The notes below the pieces were generated by a model, which was not told where the DNA came from, made no database searches, and was given only the letters and a program-made list of their open reading frames with translations. A stretch of DNA of 64,000 nucleotides from Winogradskyella aurantiaca. Its GTDB lineage: Bacteria; Bacteroidota; Bacteroidia; Flavobacteriales; Flavobacteriaceae. Shown here one piece after another: positions 8,754 through 16,527 of this stretch. The translations under genes were made by a program, and so were the position numbers. The stretch's first letter is position 1; each line of letters opens with the position of its first letter. The stretch lies in assembly GCF_003362725.1 (NCBI RefSeq), contig NZ_QKTV01000007.1, positions 1-64,000 of the forward strand. The letters run 5' to 3'.

Positions 8754-8776
8754 AAAGCCGCTTGATAAGCGGCTTT
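8754..8776 (-). terminator. Rho-independent terminator of hsp20
   Basis: Perfect 10-bp stem AAAGCCGCTT / AAGCGGCTTT with a 3-nt loop; read leftward it runs into a T tract of seven. It lies 20 bp after the hsp20 stop. Confidence 0.9.
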
Positions 8777-8795
8777 AATTTGTTTAATTAGTTTG

Positions 8796-9296
8796 TTAAG
8801 AAATTTCAATCTGTTTGATTCCTTGATCAATTGCCTCTTCCATTTTAGGTAGGTTGATCTTTAAAATTCCATCTTTATAATTTGCAGATATAGTTTCTTT
8901 ATTGACCGATTTTGGTAATTGGAATGTTCGTTTGAAAGTTGAATAACCAAATTCACGTCTCGTAAACTTATCAGTAGTCTCTTCATTTTCGGTTTTACGT
9001 TCTGAAGAAATGGTCAGCAATTGCTTGTCCACATCTATTTTAAAATCAGATTTCTTAAATCCGGGTGCAGCAACTTCCAATTCAAAATTAGCATCGTGCT
9101 CAATTACATTTACGGCAGGAATCGTTAAACCATTGCTGAAGTTAGATACCATTTCAGCATCAAGTGTATCGTTCACTAGTTCATCAATCCAAGATGAAAA
9201 AGTAGGGAAGTTTCTAAATCCATTAGAATTTGTTTTTCTTCCTGTTTTTAATGTTGGAAATAAAGTATGCATAGTTTTATCATTTAAATCATTCAT
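8796..9296 (-). CDS. Hsp20/alpha-crystallin family small heat-shock protein
   Basis: 166 aa. A central alpha-crystallin domain (about residues 57-155) has the AAPGFKKSDFKIDVD strand pair, an FGYSTFKRTFQLP edge strand and the conserved AxYxDGILxINLPK motif. The C-terminal IEIS resembles the IxI/V tail that docks neighbouring dimers. The N-terminal arm is Phe-rich. An ATP-independent chaperone that binds unfolding proteins in the cytoplasm. Monocistronic: its own terminator is at 8754-8776, and the E1 gene upstream ends 99 bp away. The upstream region carries two palindromes GTCA-N3-TGAC spaced 33 bp (9328-9375), a likely regulator-binding pair. An alternative in-frame ATG at codon 9 would drop only eight residues. 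Confidence 0.95.
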   Translation of the reverse strand: MNDLNDKTMHTLFPTLKTGRKTNSNGFRNFPTFSSWIDELVNDTLDAEMVSNFSNGLTIPAVNVIEHDANFELEVAAPGFKKSDFKIDVDKQLLTISSERKTENEETTDKFTRREFGYSTFKRTFQLPKSVNKETISANYKDGILKINLPKMEEAIDQGIKQIEIS

Positions 9297-9327
9297 AACT
9301 ACGAGTTAAATGGCAAAACTTATACCA

Positions 9328-9375
9328 AGTCAAAATGACTGAAATATTTTCACAAAATACTGTCATTATGACAGT
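9328..9375 (-). promoter_or_regulatory. Twin operator-like palindromes upstream of hsp20
   Basis: AGTCA-AAA-TGACT (9328-9340) and ACTGTCAT-T-ATGACAGT (9359-9375). Both contain GTCA-N3-TGAC and their centres (9334, 9367) are 33 bp apart, about three helical turns, so a dimeric regulator could bind both on one DNA face. They start 32 bp before the hsp20 ATG. Identity of the regulator is unknown. Confidence 0.55.
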
Positions 9376-9395
9376 TGCAATATGATTTTATCAAA

Positions 9396-11396
9396 TTAAA
9401 AGGCATGTAATTCAATAAGCTTGCGTTCTAATTCAGATTTTGCTAAATACTGATTTTCCAGTTGTGCAGCAAATGGAATAGGTGTTTCCAAGCTTCCTAC
9501 TCGCATTACTGGAGCGTCCAAATAACTGAAACATTCCTCCATGATAAGTGCAGAAATATCATTTACCACACTCCCAAATAGTGAGTCTTCAGTTAGCACA
9601 ATTACTTTACCAGTTTGTTTAACAGAATTCAAAATTGCTTCTTTGTCTAACGGCTGCAAAGTGCGCAGGTCTAATAAGTCAATTGAAATATTCTGGTGTT
9701 TAGTTATAAGATCCAATGCCCAATGAACGCCAGCACCATAAGTTATGATTGAAATATCCTCTCCAGAATTAACTCTTGAAGCCTTACCCAATGGTAACGT
9801 GTAATAATCCGTGGGTATATCTTGTTTAATACTTCGATATAAAGCTTTATGTTCAAAAAACATAACGGGATTTGGATCATTAATGGCCGTACACAATAAG
9901 CCTTTGGCATCATATGGAAATGCTGGGTACACAACCTTCAACCCAGGAGTTTTGGTAAACCAGGCTTCATTAGTTTGAGAATGAAACGGTCCGGCAGCTA
10001 CGCCAGCTCCACAAGGCATACGAACCAAAACATTAGCTTCCTGTTGCCATCTGTAATGCGACTTCGCCAAATAATTAACAATTGGATTAAAACCAGAGCT
10101 TACAAAGTCTGCAAATTGCATCTCAACAACAGCTTTCATTCCTGCTATAGATAGACCCATTCCTGCTTCAACAATTGCAGATTCACAAATAGGCGTGTTC
10201 CTAACTCGCTCTTTACCAAACTGATTAATAAAGCCTTCAGTAATCTTAAATACACCCCCATACTCAGCAACATCTTGCCCCATTATAACTAAGTCTTCAT
10301 GACGTTCCATGGATTGCCTCAATCCATCGGATATGGCATCTATTAAGCGTTTATTATCGCGTCCAGCGCCAGAGTCTATTGGTTCAAAGTCAAAGGGTTT
10401 ATAAACATCATTTAATTCCGTTTCAATATTTGGAACAATAGGTTCTTCATTAAAGGCCAAATCCAAACCTTTTTCAATTTCGGATTTGATTTCCTCATGG
10501 TATGCATCATCTGTTTTTTGATCAAGAATTTTGTTGATAAATAAATAGCTTCTAAAATTCTCAATAGGGTCTTTAGCCTCCCATTCCTTCATTAACTCTT
10601 CTGGTACATATTTGGTTCCGCTAGCCTCTTCATGTCCGCGCCTTCTGAAAGTCTTAAACTCAACTAATATAGGTCTTGGACGTTTTCTAATACTTTCACT
10701 GAGTTTTTTAATTTTAGAGTATACCTCAATAATGTTATTGCCATCAATAATAAAGGAATCAATACCATAGCCCTTACCTCTATCTGCTAAATGCTTACAA
10801 TGGTACTGTTCTTTAGTTGGTGTTGATAAACCGTATCCGTTGTTTTCAATACAAAACAAAACCGGCAGCTGCCATACGGCTGCAACATTTAAAGCTTCAT
10901 GAAAATCACCTTCACTGGTACCGCCTTCACCTGTAAAAACAGTAGTAACTCCATGTTTTTTATTTAATAGATCTGCAAGAGCAATACCATCAGCCACACC
11001 TAATTGAGGCCCCAGATGGGATATCATCCCAATTATTTTATAATCCTGGGTTCCAAAATGAAACGATCTATCCCTCCCCTTGGTAAACCCACTAGCTTTA
11101 CCCTGCCATTGTCCAAATAAACGTTCTAAGGGAATCTCTCTTGTGGTAAACACACCAAGATTTCTGTGCATTGGAAGAATGTACTCTTTAGGCTTTAGTG
11201 CCATTGTTACTCCAACAGAAATAGCTTCCTGTCCAATACCTGAAAACCATTTAGATATCTTGCCTTGACGTAGTAAAATCAACATTTTTTCCTCTATCAA
11301 TCGAGGGCGAAGCATGTTGTAGTACATCTTCAATAGAGCCTTATCGCTAAGATTTTTTTTATCGTATGAAATTTGGTTTTTGGTTAGCGTTGGCAT
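9396..11396 (-). CDS. Fused E1 alpha/beta 2-oxo-acid dehydrogenase (branched-chain type)
   Basis: 666 aa from the ATG at 11396; the longer frame uses a TTG at 11411 which I reject because an ATG follows five codons later with a -7 box 28 bp upstream. The N-terminal half is an E1-alpha with the thiamine diphosphate motif GEGGTSEGDFHEA ... ENNGYG. The C-terminal half (from about residue 345) is an E1-beta/transketolase pyrimidine and C-terminal domain (GQDVAEYGGVFKIT, GMGLSIAGMKAVVEMQFADF). The two subunits, separate in most bacteria, are fused, as is common in Bacteroidota. Expected reaction: oxidative decarboxylation of branched-chain 2-oxo acids (or pyruvate), with E2 and E3 encoded elsewhere. 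Monocistronic, divergent from the oxygenase gene at 11544. Confidence 0.9.
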   Translation of the reverse strand: MPTLTKNQISYDKKNLSDKALLKMYYNMLRPRLIEEKMLILLRQGKISKWFSGIGQEAISVGVTMALKPKEYILPMHRNLGVFTTREIPLERLFGQWQGKASGFTKGRDRSFHFGTQDYKIIGMISHLGPQLGVADGIALADLLNKKHGVTTVFTGEGGTSEGDFHEALNVAAVWQLPVLFCIENNGYGLSTPTKEQYHCKHLADRGKGYGIDSFIIDGNNIIEVYSKIKKLSESIRKRPRPILVEFKTFRRRGHEEASGTKYVPEELMKEWEAKDPIENFRSYLFINKILDQKTDDAYHEEIKSEIEKGLDLAFNEEPIVPNIETELNDVYKPFDFEPIDSGAGRDNKRLIDAISDGLRQSMERHEDLVIMGQDVAEYGGVFKITEGFINQFGKERVRNTPICESAIVEAGMGLSIAGMKAVVEMQFADFVSSGFNPIVNYLAKSHYRWQQEANVLVRMPCGAGVAAGPFHSQTNEAWFTKTPGLKVVYPAFPYDAKGLLCTAINDPNPVMFFEHKALYRSIKQDIPTDYYTLPLGKASRVNSGEDISIITYGAGVHWALDLITKHQNISIDLLDLRTLQPLDKEAILNSVKQTGKVIVLTEDSLFGSVVNDISALIMEECFSYLDAPVMRVGSLETPIPFAAQLENQYLAKSELERKLIELHAF

Positions 11397-11424
11397 GGAG
11401 GTTAAATTCAAATAATTATACTAT

Positions 11425-11432
11425 CAAATGTA
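11425..11432 (-). promoter_or_regulatory. -7 element TACATTTG for the E1 gene
   Basis: Reverse-strand exact match to TAnnTTTG, 28 bp before the ATG at 11396. The spacing agrees with other promoters in the window and supports the shorter start. Confidence 0.55.
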
Positions 11433-11507
11433 ATTAAATTAGAATCATAGACCAGGTCTAATCGATCAATTGTGGATAAATCATCCTATAAAGCGGGTCT
11501 TTTTCTA

Positions 11508-11515
11508 TAGCTTTG
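11508..11515 (+). promoter_or_regulatory. -7 element TAGCTTTG for the 11544 operon
   Basis: Exact TAnnTTTG, 28 bp before the ATG at 11544. Divergent from the E1 promoter at 11425-11432; no clear TTG at -33. Confidence 0.55.
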
Positions 11516-11543
11516 TATATTGTAATTTAATTAATTAATACGA

Positions 11544-12494
11544 ATGGATAGAATCCCTAGTGTTGATCTAAAAGATTTTTTGTCTGAGGATCTTGACCGT
11601 AAAAAGAAATTTGTATCCTCAATAGGAAAAGCCTATGAAGAGATTGGATTTGTAGCGCTTAAGGGGCACTTTTTAGATGATAATCTTGTAGATTCTTTAT
11701 ATGATCAAGTAAAGTCATTTTTTAACCTTCCGCTTGACATCAAACAGAAATACGAAATCCCCGGCATCGGGGGGCAGCGTGGTTATGTCTCGTTTGGCAA
11801 GGAAAGTGCTAAAGGTAAAAAGGAAGGAGATTTAAAGGAATTTTGGCATTTTGGACAGTATGTGGATGATGACGAGGATCTTAAAAAAGAATACCCTGAA
11901 AATGTAGAAGTCGCAGAGCTACCGGAGTTCAATACCGTTGGTAAGCAGGCGTATGAAATGTTAGAAAAAACAGCGAAATACGTACTGAGAGCTCTAGCAT
12001 TATTTTTAGATTTAGAAGAGACTTATTTTGATAACTATATCCACAATGGAAATTCCATATTAAGACCCATCCATTACCCTCCCATTTTAAAGGAACCAAA
12101 TAATGCCTTAAGAGCGGCGGCTCATGGTGATATAAATTTAATCACTTTATTAATGGGTGCACAGGGTCGCGGTCTTCAGGTGCAGAATCATAAAGGGGAC
12201 TGGATCGATGCTATAGCTGAGCCTGATGAGTTAATGATTAATGTAGGAGATATGCTGTCAAGGCATACTAACAACAAACTTAAATCAACGATTCATAGGG
12301 TGGTTAACCCTCCTAGAGAACTTTGGGGTACTTCCAGATTCTCAATTCCTTTTTTTATGCATCCAATAAGTGAGATGAAATTGGATGTTCTTGAAAATTG
12401 TGTTGATGATGATCACCCTAAATCATATGAGGATATTACAGCTGGAGAATTTCTTAATGAGCGATTGGTAGAGTTAGGATTAATTAAAAAGTAA
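11544..12494 (+). CDS. Isopenicillin-N-synthase-like 2OG-Fe(II) oxygenase
   Basis: 316 aa. N-terminal DIOX_N region (SVDLKDFLSEDLDRKKKFVSSIGKAYEE begins the family pattern) and a C-terminal double-stranded beta-helix. The iron facial triad is visible as H194 and D196 (AAHGDIN) and H251 (STIHRVV); R265 and S267 (SRFSIPF) match the 2-oxoglutarate carboxylate-binding RxS. A soluble oxidoreductase that hydroxylates or desaturates a small molecule; the substrate is not predictable. First gene of a rightward series: its stop overlaps the start of the SUI1 gene by one base, then DUF1835, a nucleoside phosphorylase and an NMT1-like protein follow with overlaps or very short gaps. Confidence 0.88.
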   Translation: MDRIPSVDLKDFLSEDLDRKKKFVSSIGKAYEEIGFVALKGHFLDDNLVDSLYDQVKSFFNLPLDIKQKYEIPGIGGQRGYVSFGKESAKGKKEGDLKEFWHFGQYVDDDEDLKKEYPENVEVAELPEFNTVGKQAYEMLEKTAKYVLRALALFLDLEETYFDNYIHNGNSILRPIHYPPILKEPNNALRAAAHGDINLITLLMGAQGRGLQVQNHKGDWIDAIAEPDELMINVGDMLSRHTNNKLKSTIHRVVNPPRELWGTSRFSIPFFMHPISEMKLDVLENCVDDDHPKSYEDITAGEFLNERLVELGLIKK

Positions 12495-12823
12495 TGGATT
12501 TACAGGACCAATTAAAGAATTTATTTCCTAATCACGTGCCTCAAGTAGAACCTGAGAACACTAATAATACATTTGATATTTGGATTCAGGATAAGCCCTT
12601 ATTATGTAAATATGAAAAACGAAAAGGGAAGCCAACTACTATAATTGACGGCTATAACGGGGCCAAAAGCGATTTTAAGATTTTAGCTTCATTATTAAAG
12701 AAAGAGCTAAATGTCGGTGGGGGCATTAAGAATGAAAAAATTGTAATTCAAGGTGATTACAGAGAGCAAATAATGCAGCGGTTGATAGCACTAGGATTTC
12801 AAGTTAAACGCGTTGGAGGATAA
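12494..12823 (+). CDS. SUI1/YciH-type translation initiation factor-like protein
   Basis: 109 aa. The C-terminal two thirds carry the SUI1/eIF1 fold: basic strand CKYEKRKGKPTTIIDGY, helix DFKILASLLKKEL, then the diagnostic GGGIKNEKIVIQGDYREQI and a final LGFQVKRVGG. Bacterial YciH homologues bind the small ribosomal subunit and are thought to influence initiation fidelity. The N-terminal 30 residues are acidic and variable. The start overlaps the oxygenase stop by one base and the DUF1835 gene begins 3 nt after its stop, so it sits inside an operon. Confidence 0.9.
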   Translation: MDLQDQLKNLFPNHVPQVEPENTNNTFDIWIQDKPLLCKYEKRKGKPTTIIDGYNGAKSDFKILASLLKKELNVGGGIKNEKIVIQGDYREQIMQRLIALGFQVKRVGG

Positions 12824-12826
12824 CTT

Positions 12827-13768
12827 ATGAGTGATATTCTTCATATTACCAATGGCGACAATCTTACAGATTATCTAAGAGAATTAGATTTTAATGACCC
12901 TATTGTTACCTGGCAGGAAATGTTATGCGAAGGTCCTACCATTGCTGCAATTGATTCAAAAGAATTTTTTAAGATTCGTCGAACGTTCCTTAAGGACTTT
13001 TACAATATTGAAGTTAATGAGCAAGAATTATTTCAGGAATTGGCCAAATTGAATAAGGCCAATGACTATGATGAAATAGTGCTTTGGTTTGAATATGATC
13101 TCTTTTGTCATATTAACATGATTGGTGTAATTAATTTATTGCATCAAAAAGAGATCAACACCAATTTGAGTTTGGTTTGTAGCGGTCGAATTAAAGGAGA
13201 GAAAAGCCTAAAAGGATTAAGTGAATTAACTCAAGATCAATTGCTGTTACACTACCGAGATAGAGTTCAACTTACAAACGATGATAAGAAACTAGCCATT
13301 GCCTTATGGCGAACCTATTGCGGAAAGGATCATAATATTTTTAAGCCCTATATAACCAAGCCATCCAATTTTGAGTATATGGGAAGCTGCCTTAAGGCCC
13401 ATCTTAAAAGGTTTCCAGATCAAAACAATGGTCTCAGTACAATAGAAACAAATATCCTAAAACTAATTAGAGATGTTGACGTAAAATCGGTTCATCATTT
13501 ACTTGGTTATATTTTAAATTATCAAGGATACTACGGTTTTGGAGATGTTCAATTTGAACGGATAATTAATAATCTTAAACCATTCTTTCTGCAATCACAA
13601 AATGGATTGGAGTTAAATCGTGAAGGTCATGAGGCTATTTTAGGCCATCATAAAGTGGCGCAAAAGGTTAATAATCATATGGTTTATGGTGGTGTTAATC
13701 GCATGGATTATTATTTCAGCACCAAACAAAACAAACTGATCAAATCAATTCTCAATAATGTCCATTAA
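12827..13768 (+). CDS. DUF1835 domain-containing protein
   Basis: 313 aa, ATG. The N-terminal segment MSDILHITNGDNLTDYLRE and the following VTWQEMLCEGP are characteristic of DUF1835 (residues 3-110). IVLWFEYDLFCHINMIGV is a strongly conserved motif of the same family. The C-terminal portion (200-300) is a small helical domain with a winged-helix-like run (LSTIETNILKLI). No catalytic residue pattern is obvious; members are of unknown function and often neighbour RNA or translation genes. Soluble, no signal peptide. The 3' end overlaps the next ORF by 11 bp, implying coupled translation. Confidence 0.85.
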   Translation: MSDILHITNGDNLTDYLRELDFNDPIVTWQEMLCEGPTIAAIDSKEFFKIRRTFLKDFYNIEVNEQELFQELAKLNKANDYDEIVLWFEYDLFCHINMIGVINLLHQKEINTNLSLVCSGRIKGEKSLKGLSELTQDQLLLHYRDRVQLTNDDKKLAIALWRTYCGKDHNIFKPYITKPSNFEYMGSCLKAHLKRFPDQNNGLSTIETNILKLIRDVDVKSVHHLLGYILNYQGYYGFGDVQFERIINNLKPFFLQSQNGLELNREGHEAILGHHKVAQKVNNHMVYGGVNRMDYYFSTKQNKLIKSILNNVH

Positions 13769-14630
13769 AAATTCAGAGCTGATCCTAAATGCCGATGGAA
13801 GTGTATACCATCTAAACTTAAAACCAGATAATATTTCGGATACTATTATTTTCGTTGGGGATCAGGATAGAGTTGAAATCATAACTAAACATTTTGATAG
13901 TATCGAGTTCTCAACGCAGAAGCGTGAGTTTAAAACTCAGACAGGCTATTTCCATGATAAACGAATTACGGTTATTTCTACAGGAATTGGTCCAGACAAC
14001 ATAGACATTGTACTAAATGAACTTGATGCCTTGGTCAACATCAATCTGGAAACTAGGCAACCAAAAGAGAATCTTGTTAGTTTAAACATCATTAGAATTG
14101 GGACTTCAGGCTCTCTTCAAAAAGAAATCCCTGTAGATTCCTTTGTCTTGAGTTCTCATGGATTGGACATTAATGGAATGCTGCATTTTTATCAAATTGC
14201 AAGTATTGGTAATCCAGAAATTGAGAATGCTTTTATGGAACACACCCTTTGGGACTTAAATAAGGCAAGACCTTTGGTCATTAACAATTCAAAATTTTTA
14301 GAGAATTACTTTGATAGTGCGGAGTTTCACAAAGGAATTACCGGTACGGCGGGTGGGTTTTACGGGCCTCAAGGAAGAGTATTACGTCTACCTTTACAGG
14401 ATGTTAATCTCAATAGTAAACTAGAAAGTTTTAGCTTTGACGGATTAAATATTTCAAATTTTGAAATGGAAACATCGGTAATTTATGGTCTATCAAAACT
14501 TTTAGGTCACGAAGCCCTGTCTCTTAACGCCATTATAGCCAATAGAGCTACTGGTGAATTTAGTAGTGACCCAAGAGCCACTGTCGAACGACTCATCTTA
14601 CATGCCCTAAATCGAATCGTAAATATCTAA
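13758..14630 (+). CDS. Nucleoside phosphorylase (uridine phosphorylase-like)
   Basis: 290 aa. PNP/UDP family alpha/beta fold: IIFVGDQDRVEII corresponds to the phosphate-binding GDxxR loop, VISTGIGPDNIDIV to the ribose loop, IIRIGTSGSLQ to the (V/I)RxGTxG signature, and NFEMETSVIYGLSKLLGH to the ribose-2' hydroxyl MEM/Glu motif. Catalyses phosphorolysis of nucleosides to base plus ribose-1-phosphate in salvage. The base preference cannot be read; sequence flavour is closer to uridine phosphorylase than to purine PNP. Starts inside the DUF1835 gene (11-bp overlap); the NMT1-like gene begins 9 nt downstream. Confidence 0.88.
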   Translation: MSIKNSELILNADGSVYHLNLKPDNISDTIIFVGDQDRVEIITKHFDSIEFSTQKREFKTQTGYFHDKRITVISTGIGPDNIDIVLNELDALVNINLETRQPKENLVSLNIIRIGTSGSLQKEIPVDSFVLSSHGLDINGMLHFYQIASIGNPEIENAFMEHTLWDLNKARPLVINNSKFLENYFDSAEFHKGITGTAGGFYGPQGRVLRLPLQDVNLNSKLESFSFDGLNISNFEMETSVIYGLSKLLGHEALSLNAIIANRATGEFSSDPRATVERLILHALNRIVNI

Positions 14631-14639
14631 GAAAACTTT

Positions 14640-15494
14640 ATGCTTACCGTTAAAGTTGGTGGTGTCCCTGAACATTTTAATTACCCCTGGTATCTGGCCT
14701 TAAAAGATGGTGCTTTTAAAAAACAAAATATAAATTTAAGGTGGGTAGATTGTCATGGCGGAACTGGAGAGATGTGTGGAGCACTGAGGAACAATGAAAT
14801 TGATATAGCAATCATACTTACCGAGGGAATTGTGTCCGATATTATTAAAGGAAATCCTTCCTCAATTGTTCAAACCTATGTCAGTTCACCACTAATTTGG
14901 GGGATTCATGTATCAAACAACTCTCAATATGAAGACATTTCTGATCTTCGTGGAAAAATTGCAGCTATAAGCAGAATGGGTTCTGGATCACACCTTATGG
15001 CCTATGTCAATGCTCAAAATCATGGGTGGGATTTAGAAAACGACATGAACTTTTATATTGTCAATAATCTTGAAGGTGGTGTTAAAGCTTTAATTAATGG
15101 AGAAGCTGATTATTTTTTATGGGAACATTTTACAACCAAACCATTTGTAGATAGAAATGTTCTAAAAAAAATAAGCGACTGCCCTACTCCATGGCCATGT
15201 TTTGTTATTGCAGTGAGGCAAACATTTTTAGATGAAAACAGGATGGCATTAGAGAGAATACTTGAAATTATAAATTTCTATACATTCGGAATTAAGAAAA
15301 TACCCAATTTAGCAAATATTATTTCGGAGCGGTATGGCCAGAAATTTGAAGATGTAATGGAGTGGTTGAAATTGACAAATTGGGATCAAAGTGCACCAAG
15401 TGAATTTGTTATAAACCGGGTTCAAAATAGGCTACGAGGTTTAGGAGTTATCAATAATATTTTTGGCTATAATCAGCTAGTGCAAAAGCTTTAG
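14640..15494 (+). CDS. NMT1/THI5-like substrate-binding protein without signal peptide
   Basis: 284 aa. Type II periplasmic-binding fold of the NMT1/SsuA/THI5 kind: KVGGVPEHFNYPWYLALKDGAFKKQNI at the start (only short part quoted: VPEHFNYPWYLA), a GTGEMCGALRNNEIDIAI hinge segment, and LRGKIAAISRMGSGSHL in the second lobe. Two oddities: there is no signal peptide or lipobox, so it should be cytoplasmic, and no ABC permease or ATPase is adjacent. It ends a housekeeping operon with a nucleoside phosphorylase. It may therefore be a cytoplasmic ligand-binding or THI5-like enzyme rather than a transporter part. The yeast THI5 active-site His and CCCFC-like motif are not obvious, so an HMP-synthase role is not supported from this reading. 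Confidence 0.75.
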   Translation: MLTVKVGGVPEHFNYPWYLALKDGAFKKQNINLRWVDCHGGTGEMCGALRNNEIDIAIILTEGIVSDIIKGNPSSIVQTYVSSPLIWGIHVSNNSQYEDISDLRGKIAAISRMGSGSHLMAYVNAQNHGWDLENDMNFYIVNNLEGGVKALINGEADYFLWEHFTTKPFVDRNVLKKISDCPTPWPCFVIAVRQTFLDENRMALERILEIINFYTFGIKKIPNLANIISERYGQKFEDVMEWLKLTNWDQSAPSEFVINRVQNRLRGLGVINNIFGYNQLVQKL

Positions 15495-15572
15495 GGTGAG
15501 ACTGTTAATAATTATGTTCGTAATATTTTTCTGATAAACTACAGAAAGTTTTCTCTTTATCATAATTTAACA

Positions 15573-15580
15573 TACATTTG
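15573..15580 (+). promoter_or_regulatory. -7 element TACATTTG for the small membrane protein gene
   Basis: Exact TAnnTTTG, 40 bp before the ATG at 15621. It supports the reality of the short gene, which would otherwise be doubtful. Confidence 0.5.
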
Positions 15581-15620
15581 TTATAGCCTTGAAATTAACT
15601 AACCATTCATTTCATTGATA

Positions 15621-15806
15621 ATGATACTTACAGTTTTATTTATTTTATTGGGGTTGGTTGCTTTAAATTTTGTTCTCTTGATTGTTAGTGTAAACAAAAC
15701 AACTAAGAAAGTGCCCAAGCGAAGTGAACAGATTCGAATTGCCGAGTCTTCTAACTTAAGTCCCAATCAATCGGTTCGTGACCGACTTGCTCCAACAGGG
15801 AGTTAG
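15621..15806 (+). CDS. Small single-span membrane protein (61 aa)
   Basis: Starts at the ATG at 15621 (a TTG two codons earlier is less likely). One hydrophobic helix (residues 1-24, MILTVLFILLGLVALNF) followed by a basic, polar tail (NKTTKKVPKRSEQ). Such short proteins beside ung are seen in flavobacteria and have no known function. The last 18 codons (15751-15806) overlap the 3' end of ung on the opposite strand, so both tails are encoded by the same 56 bp. It has its own -7 box. Confidence 0.55.
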   Translation: MILTVLFILLGLVALNFVLLIVSVNKTTKKVPKRSEQIRIAESSNLSPNQSVRDRLAPTGS

Positions 15807-16425
15807 TTTGGCTGAAGTGGTTGTTACCAAACCAGTATCCCCTATTAGCACTAAGTGGTGATGGGTGCCCACTCTCTAAGATAAAGTGCTTTTCAATGTC
15901 AATAAGATTCTTTTTTCGTCTTGCATAACCACCCCAAAGCAGAAATACTACTTTAGTTTTATTAGCACTTATTTGCCTTATCACTTCATCTGTAAAGGAT
16001 TCCCATCCTTTCTTTTGATGACTACCAGGCATAGAGGCTCTAACAGTTAAGGTAGCGTTCAACAGCAAAATACCTTGCCTGGCCCAACTATTCAAATCAC
16101 CACTCTTGGGGTATTTTACACCAACATCAGATACCAACTCTGTAAATATATTGATAAGTGAAGGCGGGTGACTTATACCTTCCTGAACAGAAAAGCAAAG
16201 GCCATTTGCCTGATTTGGGCCATGATACGGGTCTTGTCCAATTATAACAACTTTGGTGGCATCAAATTTTGAATATTCAAAAGCTTTAAAAATATTTGAG
16301 CCTTTAGGATAGCATTGATGACTTTCATATTCACCTCTTACAAAATCCACGAGTTTTTGAAAATAAGGCTTATCAAATTCACCTTCTAAATAAGGTTTCC
16401 AACTTGATTCAATTAGAAAATCCAT
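15751..16425 (-). CDS. ung: Uracil-DNA glycosylase (family 1)
   Basis: 224 aa, full length. The catalytic water-activating motif GQDPYHG is at 63-69 (Asp65), the uracil-recognition segment NGLCFSV at 74-80, LLLNATLTVRA at 120-130, and the DNA-intercalation loop HPSPLS at 187-192 (His187). Removes uracil from DNA to start base excision repair in the cytoplasm. ATG start. It converges on the small membrane protein gene with a 56-bp 3' overlap and is divergent from mutS2 (102-bp gap). Confidence 0.97.
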   Translation of the reverse strand: MDFLIESSWKPYLEGEFDKPYFQKLVDFVRGEYESHQCYPKGSNIFKAFEYSKFDATKVVIIGQDPYHGPNQANGLCFSVQEGISHPPSLINIFTELVSDVGVKYPKSGDLNSWARQGILLLNATLTVRASMPGSHQKKGWESFTDEVIRQISANKTKVVFLLWGGYARRKKNLIDIEKHFILESGHPSPLSANRGYWFGNNHFSQTNSLLEQVGHEPIDWDLS

Positions 16426-16496
16426 CTTTAAAATTTGGGCTAAATTAAAGAATTAAAGGTAGACAAGGGTCATTAGGCATATCGTAGTATTTGCTT

Positions 16497-16504
16497 TAAC
16501 TTTG
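16497..16504 (+). promoter_or_regulatory. -7 element TAACTTTG for mutS2
   Basis: Exact TAnnTTTG, 23 bp before the ATG at 16528. No convincing -33 TTG. Confidence 0.6.
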
Positions 16505-16527
16505 CAACCTATAAGTGCATTGAATTA

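Larger units (their letters stand above)
8368..8795. other. 428-bp region with two tiny ORFs and two terminators
   Basis: Between exbD and hsp20. It contains, left to right, an ECF-like promoter (8429-8454), two tiny ORFs (8489-8575, 8608-8676) sharing an 18-nt leader motif, a rightward terminator (8712-8743) and a leftward terminator (8754-8776). It is therefore a self-contained short transcription unit of about 280 nt rather than empty spacer. Confidence 0.6.
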
